Source: Bacilli bacterium (GTDB taxonomy: Bacteria; Bacillota_I; Bacilli_A; ML615J-28; CAG-313). Taken from it: a DNA stretch of 37,884 nucleotides. Numbering within the stretch: position 1 is the stretch's first letter; every line of letters begins with the position of its first letter. Location: NCBI GenBank assembly GCA_900770645.1, contig CAAGKY010000178.1:1-37884 (forward strand), in the 5' to 3' direction. Below, one piece after another: positions 8,195 to 17,547 of the stretch. Made by a program: the position numbers and the translations under genes. The notes under the pieces are model-generated. The model was not told where the DNA came from and did not search any database. It saw nothing but the letters and a program-made list of their open reading frames with translations.

Positions 8195-11100
8195 ATGAAG
8201 TGAAAAGATTAAGCAAAAGAAATGAACTTATTGATGAAATGCTAAGGAAAAGTTCAAAGCTTAAATCTTTTTATCACTTTACATCAATTAATCCACACAT
8301 TACTCTTCATACTGCATGTCAAGTAATTATTGAAAGAAATGATTTAGAAATTTGTCATTCATTTGAGGAGTGGAATGAAATAGGAAGAAGGATTAATAGA
8401 GGAGCAAAAGGAATTCCGTATTACGATACAAATGGATATAAAAGATATTTATTTGATAGTAGTGATACAAATGGAAAAGAAGAATTTACAAGATATTATT
8501 ATCCGTTAGAAAGATTATTAATTGGGTTAGATGAAATTAATAATACAAACCTAATTAATGATGAAAGAAGTGACTATAGAAAGATCCATAATGGTATTAA
8601 AACTTATCTTGAAAATGATAACTATCTTACAAGTGACTTAACTAGAAATAAGTTATTAATTGAAGGTATTAGTTATATCTTGTATTCAAAAACAGATAAA
8701 CCTAATCAAGATAATATTTATATTAATCCTCTTCCTTATTCATTAAATGAAAATGCAAACCTATTTAAAGAAATTTATTTTAAAGCTCATGAGATACAAA
8801 AAGAAATTGAAGAAGCATATCTATCTAGTTTAGAAAAAGAAGATGAAGTTAATGTTGATGAGATTCATGAAGAATTTCTTGATGATTTTGAACAAGAATC
8901 ATTTGAAGAAGAAATTGAACAAAATGACATTAATGAAGAAACTGAAAATGAAGAAGTATTAGTTAAAGAGGAACACTCTTCTAATAAGTCTAAATCAAAA
9001 CAAACTGGCATTAAAGATAGAAAGAAAAAAGAACTTACTTTATTTGATGTATCAAATGAGAAGACAAACGAAGAAAAATTAATTGAATGGGGAATTAAAC
9101 ATGGTAGTGGATTTGTAGATGGAAGATTAAGAATTTATTATGAGTATCATAAAAATCCTACACTTTCAGACTTTGCTAAATTTATTAAAGATGAATATGG
9201 AATAGGTGGTATGAGTGATTCTACTCATAACTTGTGGAATGACTCAAAAGGTCTTTATCTAGAAAATAAGGATAAAGAACATATAGAAGATAATGCAAAA
9301 GTATTTCTTAAATGGAATGAAGCTGCAGTTCATGTTGCTGATTTAATAGATGAAGATAATTATTTAACAGTTGATGAGAAAGATAGGCTAGATATGTTTA
9401 TCTTTATAAAAGAAAATCCAGATATTAATGAAAAAATAAAAACACTTGTTGAAGAAAAGATTGAAGAAGCAGTAGATAATACAACATCACTTTCTTGGGT
9501 TACTTACTTTGATGAATTTGGTGAAGATGAAGATTTTGTAAGAAAACATTTAGATCTGTATTTATATCACCTTGAAGATAGTATCAAAGTTGCTGATGTT
9601 GAAGTAATGGAAGATGGGATTGATGTAGTTTACTATGGTGATTATTGTAAGAATGTTGAAATTATTGATGAAGAAGAAATAGAAAACAATGTTGAAGAAA
9701 AGCAAGTTGAAATTAGTGAAGTTGAAGAAATAGTAGAAGATGAAGAACTTGGTGGATTAAAACAAAGATTTAAAAACAATATTGAAGCTATTAAATTACA
9801 AAAGAGACTTTATGAAGAAAACAGAAATCCAACTGATGAAGAAAGAAAAATATTACTTAAGTATGTTGGATTTGGTGGACTTGCTCAAGCATTTGATGAG
9901 TTTAATGAAAAATGGAAAAATGAATATATTGAACTTAAATCTTTACTTAGTGATGTTGATTATGAAAGAGCAAAAGGAAGTGTATTAAATGCACACTTTA
10001 CATCTCGTGAAGTAATTGAAGGAATTTATAAAGCACTAGAAAAGTTTGGAGTCGAAGGTAATAATAAAGTTCTTGAGTCATCAATGGGAACAGGAAACTT
10101 TTTTAGATTTATGCCAGACTCAATTAATACTGATTCTAAACTATATGGAGTTGAACTAGATAACATTACAGGACGTATTGCTAAAAAATTATATCCAAAT
10201 GTTAATATTCAAATTAAAGGTTTTGAAGATACTACTTTTCCTAATAATCATTTTGATTTAGTGGTTGGAAATGTTCCTTTTGGAGGATATTCAGTTTATG
10301 ACAAAGACTACAATAAATATAATCTTTTAATCCACGATTACTTTATAGCTAAATCAGTAGATAAGGTTAGACCCGGTGGAATTGTTGCTGTAATTACAAG
10401 TAAAGGAACAATGGATAAGCAAAGTCAAAATGCAAGGAAATATATTGCAGATAGAGCTGAATTAATTGGAGCAATAAGACTACCTAATACTGCATTTAAA
10501 AAACTAGCTGGAACTGAAGCAGTTGCTGATATTTTATTTCTTAAAAAACGAGATACTCCAATAAACGCAACACTTGAGAACACCGAGTGGCTTGGAGTAT
10601 CAAAGAATGAATTTGGTTATGAACTTAATAATTACTTTATAAATCATAAAGAAATGATTTTAGGAACACTAAAAGAAGATTTTGGTTTATATGGAGCTAT
10701 TGATTTAACTGTTATTCCAGATGAAAGAGAATTAAATAAGGCACTTGATGATGCAGTAAAACTTTTGCCACAAGATATTTTTAAAAAAAGTATTAATGAA
10801 GAACTAATAGAAACAAGTAATGAAAAAATCGAAGTTGATTATGATTTAAAAAATCTTTGTTTTAAAGTAGTTGATAATAAACTTTATCAAAGAGTTAATG
10901 ATGAAATGGAAGAAGTAGAAATTCCTAAAACTCCAAAAGATGCTTTAATAAGAATAACAAAGATGATTGAGTTAAGAAAGAGTTTAAGAAATATACTTGA
11001 TTTACAAATTAGTGGTTGTAGTGATGAAGTGTTAGCTACTGAACAAGTAGAACTAAATCAAAAGTATGATGAGTTTGTGAAAAAGTATGGATTCTTAAAT

Positions 11101-14100
11101 AGTAGCATTAATTCAAAGTTATTTAAAGATGACGGAGACTCTTCACTTTTATTTGCTTCAGAATTTATTTCAAGTGATAAAAAGACTGCGACTAAAGCTG
11201 ATATTTATTTTAAAAGAACAATTAGACCATATACAAAAATTACATCCACAAACGATTCATTTGAGGCATTACAAATTTCTAAAAATGAACTAGGTAAAGT
11301 TGATATTTCATACATTGAAAGTTTAACTAAAAAAGACTATGACACAATTATTAAAGAACTAGGAAGTAGTATATTTCGTGACCCAGAGCTCATTACGATT
11401 GATGATAAATATTCAGGCTTTGTTACAAGTGAAGAATATTTAAGTGGAAATGTAAAAAAGAAATTAATTACCGCATTTAATTATAAAAACTCATATCCTA
11501 ACTTTGGCTTTGAAAAGAATGTTAAGGCTCTAGAAGAAGTCCAACCTCCTCCATTAAAAGCAACTGAAATTGCTGTAAGACTTGGAGCAAGTTGGATTGA
11601 TACAAAAATATATAAAGACTTCTTAGTAGAAACACTAGATATTCCTTACTATTATGCTAGTGGAATAGATGTCTTTTATAACAAACATGATTCAAGTTAT
11701 AGAGTAGATTTAACTGCTAACTATGTAAGAGGTTTTAGGTCTCAAAAAATAGCAAGTTTATCTACTTCACGAGCTTCTGCTTTTAGATTATTTGAAGATT
11801 CACTTAATTTAAAATCAACTAGTATTTATGACACTATTGAAGTTGATGGTAAAGAAAAAAGAGTTTTAAATAAAGAAGAAACAATTGCAGCTAGAGAAAA
11901 ACAAAATAGAATTAAAGACATGTTTAAAGAATGGATTTTTAAAGATCCTGAAAGACGTGATATGTTAGAAGAAACATATAATAATTTATTTAATCAAATA
12001 AGACTTCCAACCTATAATGGTTCTTACTTAAGGTTTCCAGAAATGAATCCAACAATTACACTTAAAGACCATCAAAAAGATGCAGTACATAGAATTATCA
12101 CAAGTGGAAATACACTTTTACATCATGTAGTAGGTGCTGGAAAAACTTATACAATATGTGCAGCTGCTATGAAGTTAAGACAGTATGGACTTGCTAAAAA
12201 ACCAATGATAGCAGTTCCTAATCATTTAGTTAGACAGTGGGCAAATGAGTTTAGAACATTATACCCTAATGCTAATCTTTTAATTACAACTAAAGAAGAT
12301 TTAGAAAAAACAAATAGAGAAAAGTTTGTATCTAAAGTTGCACTAGGTGACTGGGATGCTGTAATTATTGCACAAAGTTCATTTGCTAAAATTCCAATAT
12401 CTACTGAACGCCAAATTAGAAAGATTAAAGAAGAAATATCTAAAATTGAAGCAAGTATTAGAAATGGTTGGGAAACTGATGGAGTACCACGTGGGGCAAT
12501 TAAAAATTTAGAAAGAATTAAAAAAAGTAGAGAAACAAATCTTAAGAAATTACTTGATGAAGGTAAGAAAGATAGTGTACTAATATTTGAAAATTTAGGA
12601 GTTGATTACTTATTTATAGATGAAGCTCATTTTTATAAGAATTTATTTTTATATACAAAAATGAATAATGTATCTGGTATTTCAACTGCCGCAAGTCAAA
12701 GAGCTACTGACTTACAACTAAAGTGTGAATATATTAATGAACTACATAAAGGTGATAAAGGAATTGTTTTTGCAACTGGTACACCAATTTCAAATTCAAT
12801 GACTGAAATGTATACAATGCAAACATATCTTCAGCCACATACATTACAAGAACTTGGAATTACATACTTTGATGGATGGGCAGCTGATTTTGGAGAAACC
12901 ATAACATCTCTTGAAATGTCACCTAGTGGACAAGGGTATCGTGCTAAAACTAGATTTGCAAAGTTTACAAATTTACCTGAACTTTTAACTTTATATAGAA
13001 GTTTTGCAGATGTTAAAACAAAAGACATGATAAAGCTTGACGTTCCAAGTCAAGTAAGAAATGTTATTACACTTAAACCAAGTGAAAACATTATTGAACT
13101 TGCTGAAGAAATTGCGGATAGAGCTGAAGCCATTAGTGGTGGTGGAGTTGATCCACATATTGATAATATGCTAAAAGTTACATCTGATGGTAAAAAGTTA
13201 GCTCTTGATCCTAGATGTTTTGATCCTAATGCAGTTGATGAAATGGGAAGTAAACTTAATGAATGTGCTTATAGAGTAAGTGAAGTTTATAAAAAGACAA
13301 ACCATTTTAAAGGAACACAACTTATATTTTGTGACCTTTCTACTCCAAAGTGTGCATTTGATGATTATGAATATGGAAAAGATTTTGATGTTTATAATGA
13401 CCTTAAATATAAACTAACTATCTTAGGTATTCCAAAAGAAGAAATAGCTTACATTCATGAAGCAAATAGTGACCTTCAAAAACAAGCATTGTTTTCTAAG
13501 GTTAATGAAGGTGAGATTAGAGTTTTAATTGGAAGTACTGAAAAGTGTGGAGCAGGAACTAATGTTCAAAAAAGACTTATTGCTCTTCATCATCTTGATA
13601 CACCATATAGACCAAGTGATATGGAACAAAGGGAAGGAAGAATCATAAGACAAGGAAATCAAAATAGTGAAGTTGAAATTTATACTTATGTAACTGAAAG
13701 AACATTTGACTCATATTCTTACCAAATATTAGAAAACAAGCAAAGATTTATTTCTCAGGTTAATAATGGAAATTTAACAATTAGAGAAGCTGATGATATA
13801 GATGAGGCAACTTTAACTTTTGCAGAGATTAAAGCAATAACAGCCGCTAATCCAAAAATTAAAAGAAAGATGGAACTTGATACAGAAATTGCAAGACTAA
13901 AAGTTTTAGAAGGACAGTATAAAAAGAATTTATATCTTCTTCAAGATAAAATTAGACGTGACTTACCACTTGCAATTAGTAAACAAGAGTTATATTTAGA
14001 AAACTTAAAAAAGGATATTAGTTTACTAAATAGTCTTTATAAACCAGATAGTGAAGAGTTCTTAATTAATGTAAAAGGAATTAATTATACTGATAAAAAA

Positions 14101-17100
14101 GAAGGAACTAAAGCATTAGGAGATGCTTTAATGGTTGCAAAAGATGATGAAGTAATAGCTGAATACAATGGTTTTAAAATAAGTTTAAATCCTATTATTT
14201 TACTTACTCAAGAACGTTCTATTACTTTATCTGCTAGTGGAAGATACACAATGGATATTGGAACAAGTTCAATAGGTAATATGACTAGACTTGATAATTT
14301 CTTTAAAGAGTTTCCTTTAAGAGAAGATAGAGTAGAAAGAAAACTAGAACAATTAAAGAAAGATTTAGAAGATGCAAAAGTACAAGTTGATATGCCTTTT
14401 GAACATAAAGAAAAACTAGAAGAATTACAGATTGAGTTAAATGAGATTAATGCTGAACTTGATTTAAATAAAAGTGATGATGTAGTGATAAGTGAAGATG
14501 AAAATAACAACTATAGAGGAGTTATTATTGAAGATATAAAGGAGAGTGAAATTATTGAACCATTCGATAAAGTCGCAAGTTTAAGAGTTAATATTCTTCC
14601 ATCATATGAAGTAAGTCAAGATGAGATGAATAAGTATGGTTATAGTTGGAATGGAATGTTACCTATTAAAGTAAATAGTATAGATGTGATGAAAAAGTTA
14701 GGACTTGATGTTTATAAATTATATCCTAATGATACTGAAAGTAAATTAGATGATGATAGTGATAAAGAAAATCATGATGGATTATTTGGAATAGAAAAAC
14801 CAGAGTGGATCGAGTTTTTAAAAAGTAATGAAGCTAAAGATTACTTTAATACAAGACTTGATTTTATTACTACATCAAGTGAAGTAGTAAATGAAATGCT
14901 TGATTATATGGAAGAAGACCATACAAAGTTTTTAGATGTTAATGCAAATGAAAAAGAATATATCAAACGTTTTGTTTTACCACTTGGAGAGTCTAGTAGT
15001 GATGATAAAAAAAGATTTGGTAAAGTGTTGGCTGATGAGTTTAGTAAAAGAATTGAAGATAGTTTTGGAAAAGGAGTTATATTACAATTTGGATTTTCAA
15101 ATGAAGAAATTAGAAATGAGTTAATTAGTAATTTAGATAATAAAGAGTTAAAGGCATATTTAAGTAAGAATAATTTCTATAAAGAAATGGTTTCACACAA
15201 AGTAATAAATGAGTATGAAGAGTTAAGGAAAGAAGTTTTATCAAAAGGAAATGATGAAGCATTTAAAGAAAGTTATAAGATACATTTCTTTACTGAACTT
15301 AAAGACTTTCTTACAAGTGAAGAAAATAATCTTGATGATAAAGAATATGAAATATTATTAAGAGAAAATGTTCCAATACTATCTAGTTTATTTGATTACT
15401 ATTTAAAAGAAGAATATTCAAGCATAGAAAACAATTCTGAAATTAATAATCTAGTTGTTAGTTATAACGAAAAATATAATAAAAATTTAGTGAAGGAGGA
15501 AGAAAACATTATGCAAGAAAATCATGAAGTGGAAAGTGAAAAGAAGAACTGGCTTAAAATAAATGTTCCAACTTCCGCTTTAATTAGAAAGTATGATAAT
15601 CATTCATTTTTAAGAATGCCTACATCTCATGAAGAGTATGGTGGTTATACTTACAATATGTTTAATTCTAGGATTAAACAAGGAAGAATGATTACAGATT
15701 TACAAAGTGATTCAAGAGAACTTTGTTTAGAATTAATTGTGGAAGAAAATGAACAAATCATTTTAAGAAATGGTGATAAAGAAAAGATTGTTACTGGGTT
15801 AGAGTTTGAAAAATTAGTAAGAGGAACAATGGATAAAGATTATGAGACACCTAAATCTTATAATGAAATGGTTACCTTATCTGTTCCAGTTGAGTCAAGA
15901 ATTGGAAAGTATGAATCATCATCTTTATTTGTTTTACCTAATTATTCAAAGTATAAAGGTCAAGATTTTTATATTCCTAATAGGTTTGTGGAAGATGATA
16001 AGTTAAAAGATGGAAGACTAAAAATCTCTTTACCAGACAATTTTAGTATTAGTGTTAAAAATAGAGAAACAAATGAAATAACTAAAATTACACCATTTGA
16101 TTTAATTGAAGAAATGGATTCATCTAATATTGATGATTATAAAAAGACAAATACTAACTGGAATGTTGTATCAGTTAATAAAGAGGCAAGACTTGGAGTT
16201 TATGAAGAGTCTAGTTTATTTAAAATGCCAAATGGTTCATATCAAGGTTTTTGTTATTATTTACCTAATAAATTAATTAAAGATACAAGCGATACTCATT
16301 TAAGAATTAATCTTCAAGGTGATATGGAAATAACACTTAAGAATAAGTCTAATGAACAAATCATTCTAAAGATTGATGAGTTTATTAGTGAAGTAGGTGG
16401 AAAAGATTTAAAAGATTATGAGTCAGGTTTAGTTAGACCTAGTAGTGTTACAAATAATTTATTTCTTGAAAGAGAAAAAGTATTAAGAGCAAATGTTCCT
16501 GAAGAAATGAAAAATATGACTAACTGGGTAGTAGTTAGAACAAGAGAAAATGAAACTAAAGGACGCCTTGATAAATTCTTAATTGATGTTCATACTGGTA
16601 AGTTTGCAAGAAGTGATGATCCTACTACTTGGACAACATTTGATGAAGCATGTAAATATGCAAGAGAAAACAACTGTGAAACTTTAGCTTATGCGTTAGA
16701 TGGAAAGAATGGAATTTGTTGTATTGATTTAGATAAGTGTATTACAAAAGATGGATCATACTCACCACTTACAAAAGAGGTTTTATTTGCAAGTGATAAT
16801 ACCTATGCAGAAACTTCAATTAGTGGAAATGGAGTGCATTTATTTGGAAAAACTGATGGAATGGATTTAAGAACATTTTCAAGAAATGGTGATTTAGAGT
16901 TTTATCAAAAGTCTCACTTTATCGCAATGACTGGTGATTTAATAAATGAACAGTCTAAAAGTTTAAGAAACTTTGATACTTTACCAATAAAAAAAATACT
17001 AGAAGCAACTTGTGATAAAAGAACACCATTTATGGGATGCGGACAAGGTGTAGAAGGTTTATCTTTAATGACTGATAGAGATGTTGTAGAAAAAGCAATT

Positions 17101-17400
17101 AATTCTAAACATGGAGAAACTTTTAAAGCATTATATGAAGGACAAGACTTACAAAATAATCATAGTAATTCCGATATGAGTTTAATGAATAGGCTTGCTT
17201 TTTGGTGTAATGGAGATAAAGAACAAATGATTAGAATATTTGCTACAAGTGGATTATTTAGACCGGGAAAATCTCCAGACTACTATGAGTCAACTGCAAT
17301 TAAAGCTATAAGAGATACAACTGAAAGATTTCGTCCCACCAAAACTGAAGCACCAAAAGTAGTAAAACATAGTGGAAGTTTCTTTGGAAAGGGAAGTTAA
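8191..17400 (+). CDS. Giant adenine-methyltransferase / SNF2-like helicase / primase polyprotein (3069 aa)
   Basis: It starts at ATG 8191 behind GGAGGG (8174-8179). An ArdC/DUF-like N-terminal region with 'EEWNEIGRRINRGAKGI' (about 50-70) leads into an acidic linker (about 205-290). A methyltransferase-like domain covers about 550-780, with motif I SSMGTGN (630-636) and NVPFG (694-698) in place of NPPY/F. A superfamily 2 helicase follows at about 1295-1830: Walker A VGAGKT (1314-1319), DEAH (1477-1480), ATGTPISNS, and motif VI EQREGRIIRQG (1812-1822). Three ~90-aa beta repeats start near 2453, 2561 and 2656. An archaeo-eukaryotic primase-type domain (about 2771-2930) has CIDLDKC (D2846, D2848) and H2883. 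A PriCT-like C-terminal module ends the protein. Proteins with the methylase-helicase part are standard in Firmicutes conjugative elements, thought to process or protect transferred DNA. The primase part suggests complementary-strand synthesis; this is inference. Confidence 0.85.
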   Translation: MNEVKRLSKRNELIDEMLRKSSKLKSFYHFTSINPHITLHTACQVIIERNDLEICHSFEEWNEIGRRINRGAKGIPYYDTNGYKRYLFDSSDTNGKEEFTRYYYPLERLLIGLDEINNTNLINDERSDYRKIHNGIKTYLENDNYLTSDLTRNKLLIEGISYILYSKTDKPNQDNIYINPLPYSLNENANLFKEIYFKAHEIQKEIEEAYLSSLEKEDEVNVDEIHEEFLDDFEQESFEEEIEQNDINEETENEEVLVKEEHSSNKSKSKQTGIKDRKKKELTLFDVSNEKTNEEKLIEWGIKHGSGFVDGRLRIYYEYHKNPTLSDFAKFIKDEYGIGGMSDSTHNLWNDSKGLYLENKDKEHIEDNAKVFLKWNEAAVHVADLIDEDNYLTVDEKDRLDMFIFIKENPDINEKIKTLVEEKIEEAVDNTTSLSWVTYFDEFGEDEDFVRKHLDLYLYHLEDSIKVADVEVMEDGIDVVYYGDYCKNVEIIDEEEIENNVEEKQVEISEVEEIVEDEELGGLKQRFKNNIEAIKLQKRLYEENRNPTDEERKILLKYVGFGGLAQAFDEFNEKWKNEYIELKSLLSDVDYERAKGSVLNAHFTSREVIEGIYKALEKFGVEGNNKVLESSMGTGNFFRFMPDSINTDSKLYGVELDNITGRIAKKLYPNVNIQIKGFEDTTFPNNHFDLVVGNVPFGGYSVYDKDYNKYNLLIHDYFIAKSVDKVRPGGIVAVITSKGTMDKQSQNARKYIADRAELIGAIRLPNTAFKKLAGTEAVADILFLKKRDTPINATLENTEWLGVSKNEFGYELNNYFINHKEMILGTLKEDFGLYGAIDLTVIPDERELNKALDDAVKLLPQDIFKKSINEELIETSNEKIEVDYDLKNLCFKVVDNKLYQRVNDEMEEVEIPKTPKDALIRITKMIELRKSLRNILDLQISGCSDEVLATEQVELNQKYDEFVKKYGFLNSSINSKLFKDDGDSSLLFASEFISSDKKTATKADIYFKRTIRPYTKITSTNDSFEALQISKNELGKVDISYIESLTKKDYDTIIKELGSSIFRDPELITIDDKYSGFVTSEEYLSGNVKKKLITAFNYKNSYPNFGFEKNVKALEEVQPPPLKATEIAVRLGASWIDTKIYKDFLVETLDIPYYYASGIDVFYNKHDSSYRVDLTANYVRGFRSQKIASLSTSRASAFRLFEDSLNLKSTSIYDTIEVDGKEKRVLNKEETIAAREKQNRIKDMFKEWIFKDPERRDMLEETYNNLFNQIRLPTYNGSYLRFPEMNPTITLKDHQKDAVHRIITSGNTLLHHVVGAGKTYTICAAAMKLRQYGLAKKPMIAVPNHLVRQWANEFRTLYPNANLLITTKEDLEKTNREKFVSKVALGDWDAVIIAQSSFAKIPISTERQIRKIKEEISKIEASIRNGWETDGVPRGAIKNLERIKKSRETNLKKLLDEGKKDSVLIFENLGVDYLFIDEAHFYKNLFLYTKMNNVSGISTAASQRATDLQLKCEYINELHKGDKGIVFATGTPISNSMTEMYTMQTYLQPHTLQELGITYFDGWAADFGETITSLEMSPSGQGYRAKTRFAKFTNLPELLTLYRSFADVKTKDMIKLDVPSQVRNVITLKPSENIIELAEEIADRAEAISGGGVDPHIDNMLKVTSDGKKLALDPRCFDPNAVDEMGSKLNECAYRVSEVYKKTNHFKGTQLIFCDLSTPKCAFDDYEYGKDFDVYNDLKYKLTILGIPKEEIAYIHEANSDLQKQALFSKVNEGEIRVLIGSTEKCGAGTNVQKRLIALHHLDTPYRPSDMEQREGRIIRQGNQNSEVEIYTYVTERTFDSYSYQILENKQRFISQVNNGNLTIREADDIDEATLTFAEIKAITAANPKIKRKMELDTEIARLKVLEGQYKKNLYLLQDKIRRDLPLAISKQELYLENLKKDISLLNSLYKPDSEEFLINVKGINYTDKKEGTKALGDALMVAKDDEVIAEYNGFKISLNPIILLTQERSITLSASGRYTMDIGTSSIGNMTRLDNFFKEFPLREDRVERKLEQLKKDLEDAKVQVDMPFEHKEKLEELQIELNEINAELDLNKSDDVVISEDENNNYRGVIIEDIKESEIIEPFDKVASLRVNILPSYEVSQDEMNKYGYSWNGMLPIKVNSIDVMKKLGLDVYKLYPNDTESKLDDDSDKENHDGLFGIEKPEWIEFLKSNEAKDYFNTRLDFITTSSEVVNEMLDYMEEDHTKFLDVNANEKEYIKRFVLPLGESSSDDKKRFGKVLADEFSKRIEDSFGKGVILQFGFSNEEIRNELISNLDNKELKAYLSKNNFYKEMVSHKVINEYEELRKEVLSKGNDEAFKESYKIHFFTELKDFLTSEENNLDDKEYEILLRENVPILSSLFDYYLKEEYSSIENNSEINNLVVSYNEKYNKNLVKEEENIMQENHEVESEKKNWLKINVPTSALIRKYDNHSFLRMPTSHEEYGGYTYNMFNSRIKQGRMITDLQSDSRELCLELIVEENEQIILRNGDKEKIVTGLEFEKLVRGTMDKDYETPKSYNEMVTLSVPVESRIGKYESSSLFVLPNYSKYKGQDFYIPNRFVEDDKLKDGRLKISLPDNFSISVKNRETNEITKITPFDLIEEMDSSNIDDYKKTNTNWNVVSVNKEARLGVYEESSLFKMPNGSYQGFCYYLPNKLIKDTSDTHLRINLQGDMEITLKNKSNEQIILKIDEFISEVGGKDLKDYESGLVRPSSVTNNLFLEREKVLRANVPEEMKNMTNWVVVRTRENETKGRLDKFLIDVHTGKFARSDDPTTWTTFDEACKYARENNCETLAYALDGKNGICCIDLDKCITKDGSYSPLTKEVLFASDNTYAETSISGNGVHLFGKTDGMDLRTFSRNGDLEFYQKSHFIAMTGDLINEQSKSLRNFDTLPIKKILEATCDKRTPFMGCGQGVEGLSLMTDRDVVEKAINSKHGETFKALYEGQDLQNNHSNSDMSLMNRLAFWCNGDKEQMIRIFATSGLFRPGKSPDYYESTAIKAIRDTTERFRPTKTEAPKVVKHSGSFFGKGS
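15493..15513 (+). promoter_or_regulatory. Internal Shine-Dalgarno and in-frame ATG inside the giant gene
   Basis: AAGGAGGA (15493-15500) precedes ATG 15511 by 10 nt, in the same frame as the giant protein (residue 2441). Translation from here would make a separate 629-aa protein holding just the three beta repeats, the primase-type domain and the PriCT-like module. The start sits exactly at a linker between domains. Confidence 0.5.
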
Positions 17401-17547
17401 ATGAATAAAGAAATTATACAAAAAGAAATCATAATTCCAAAAGGTATAAGTCTTGATGAACTTGATAGCTTTCTTGATACAGATGACTTTTTAATCCAAG
17501 ATGAAGAACCAATTATGGTTGAGGAGGTGAAGATAAGTTTTGAGTAA
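17401..17547 (+). CDS. 48-aa acidic protein of unknown function
   Basis: ATG 17401 begins at the base after the TAA of the giant gene, and the frame stays open to TAA 17545-17547, overlapping the ArdC start by 8 nt. The product is short and acidic (ISLDELDSFLDTDDF). AAAGGGAAG (17389-17397) could serve as SD. The tight packing between two genes and the overlap with the next start suggest that it is translated and couples the two genes. No family recognised. Confidence 0.5.
   Translation: MNKEIIQKEIIIPKGISLDELDSFLDTDDFLIQDEEPIMVEEVKISFE

Noticed and set aside
14208..14510. Minus-strand frames inside the giant gene and other coding regions
   Set aside because: They are opposite clearly conserved domains, lack ribosome sites and have Ser/Phe/Leu-rich shadow composition.
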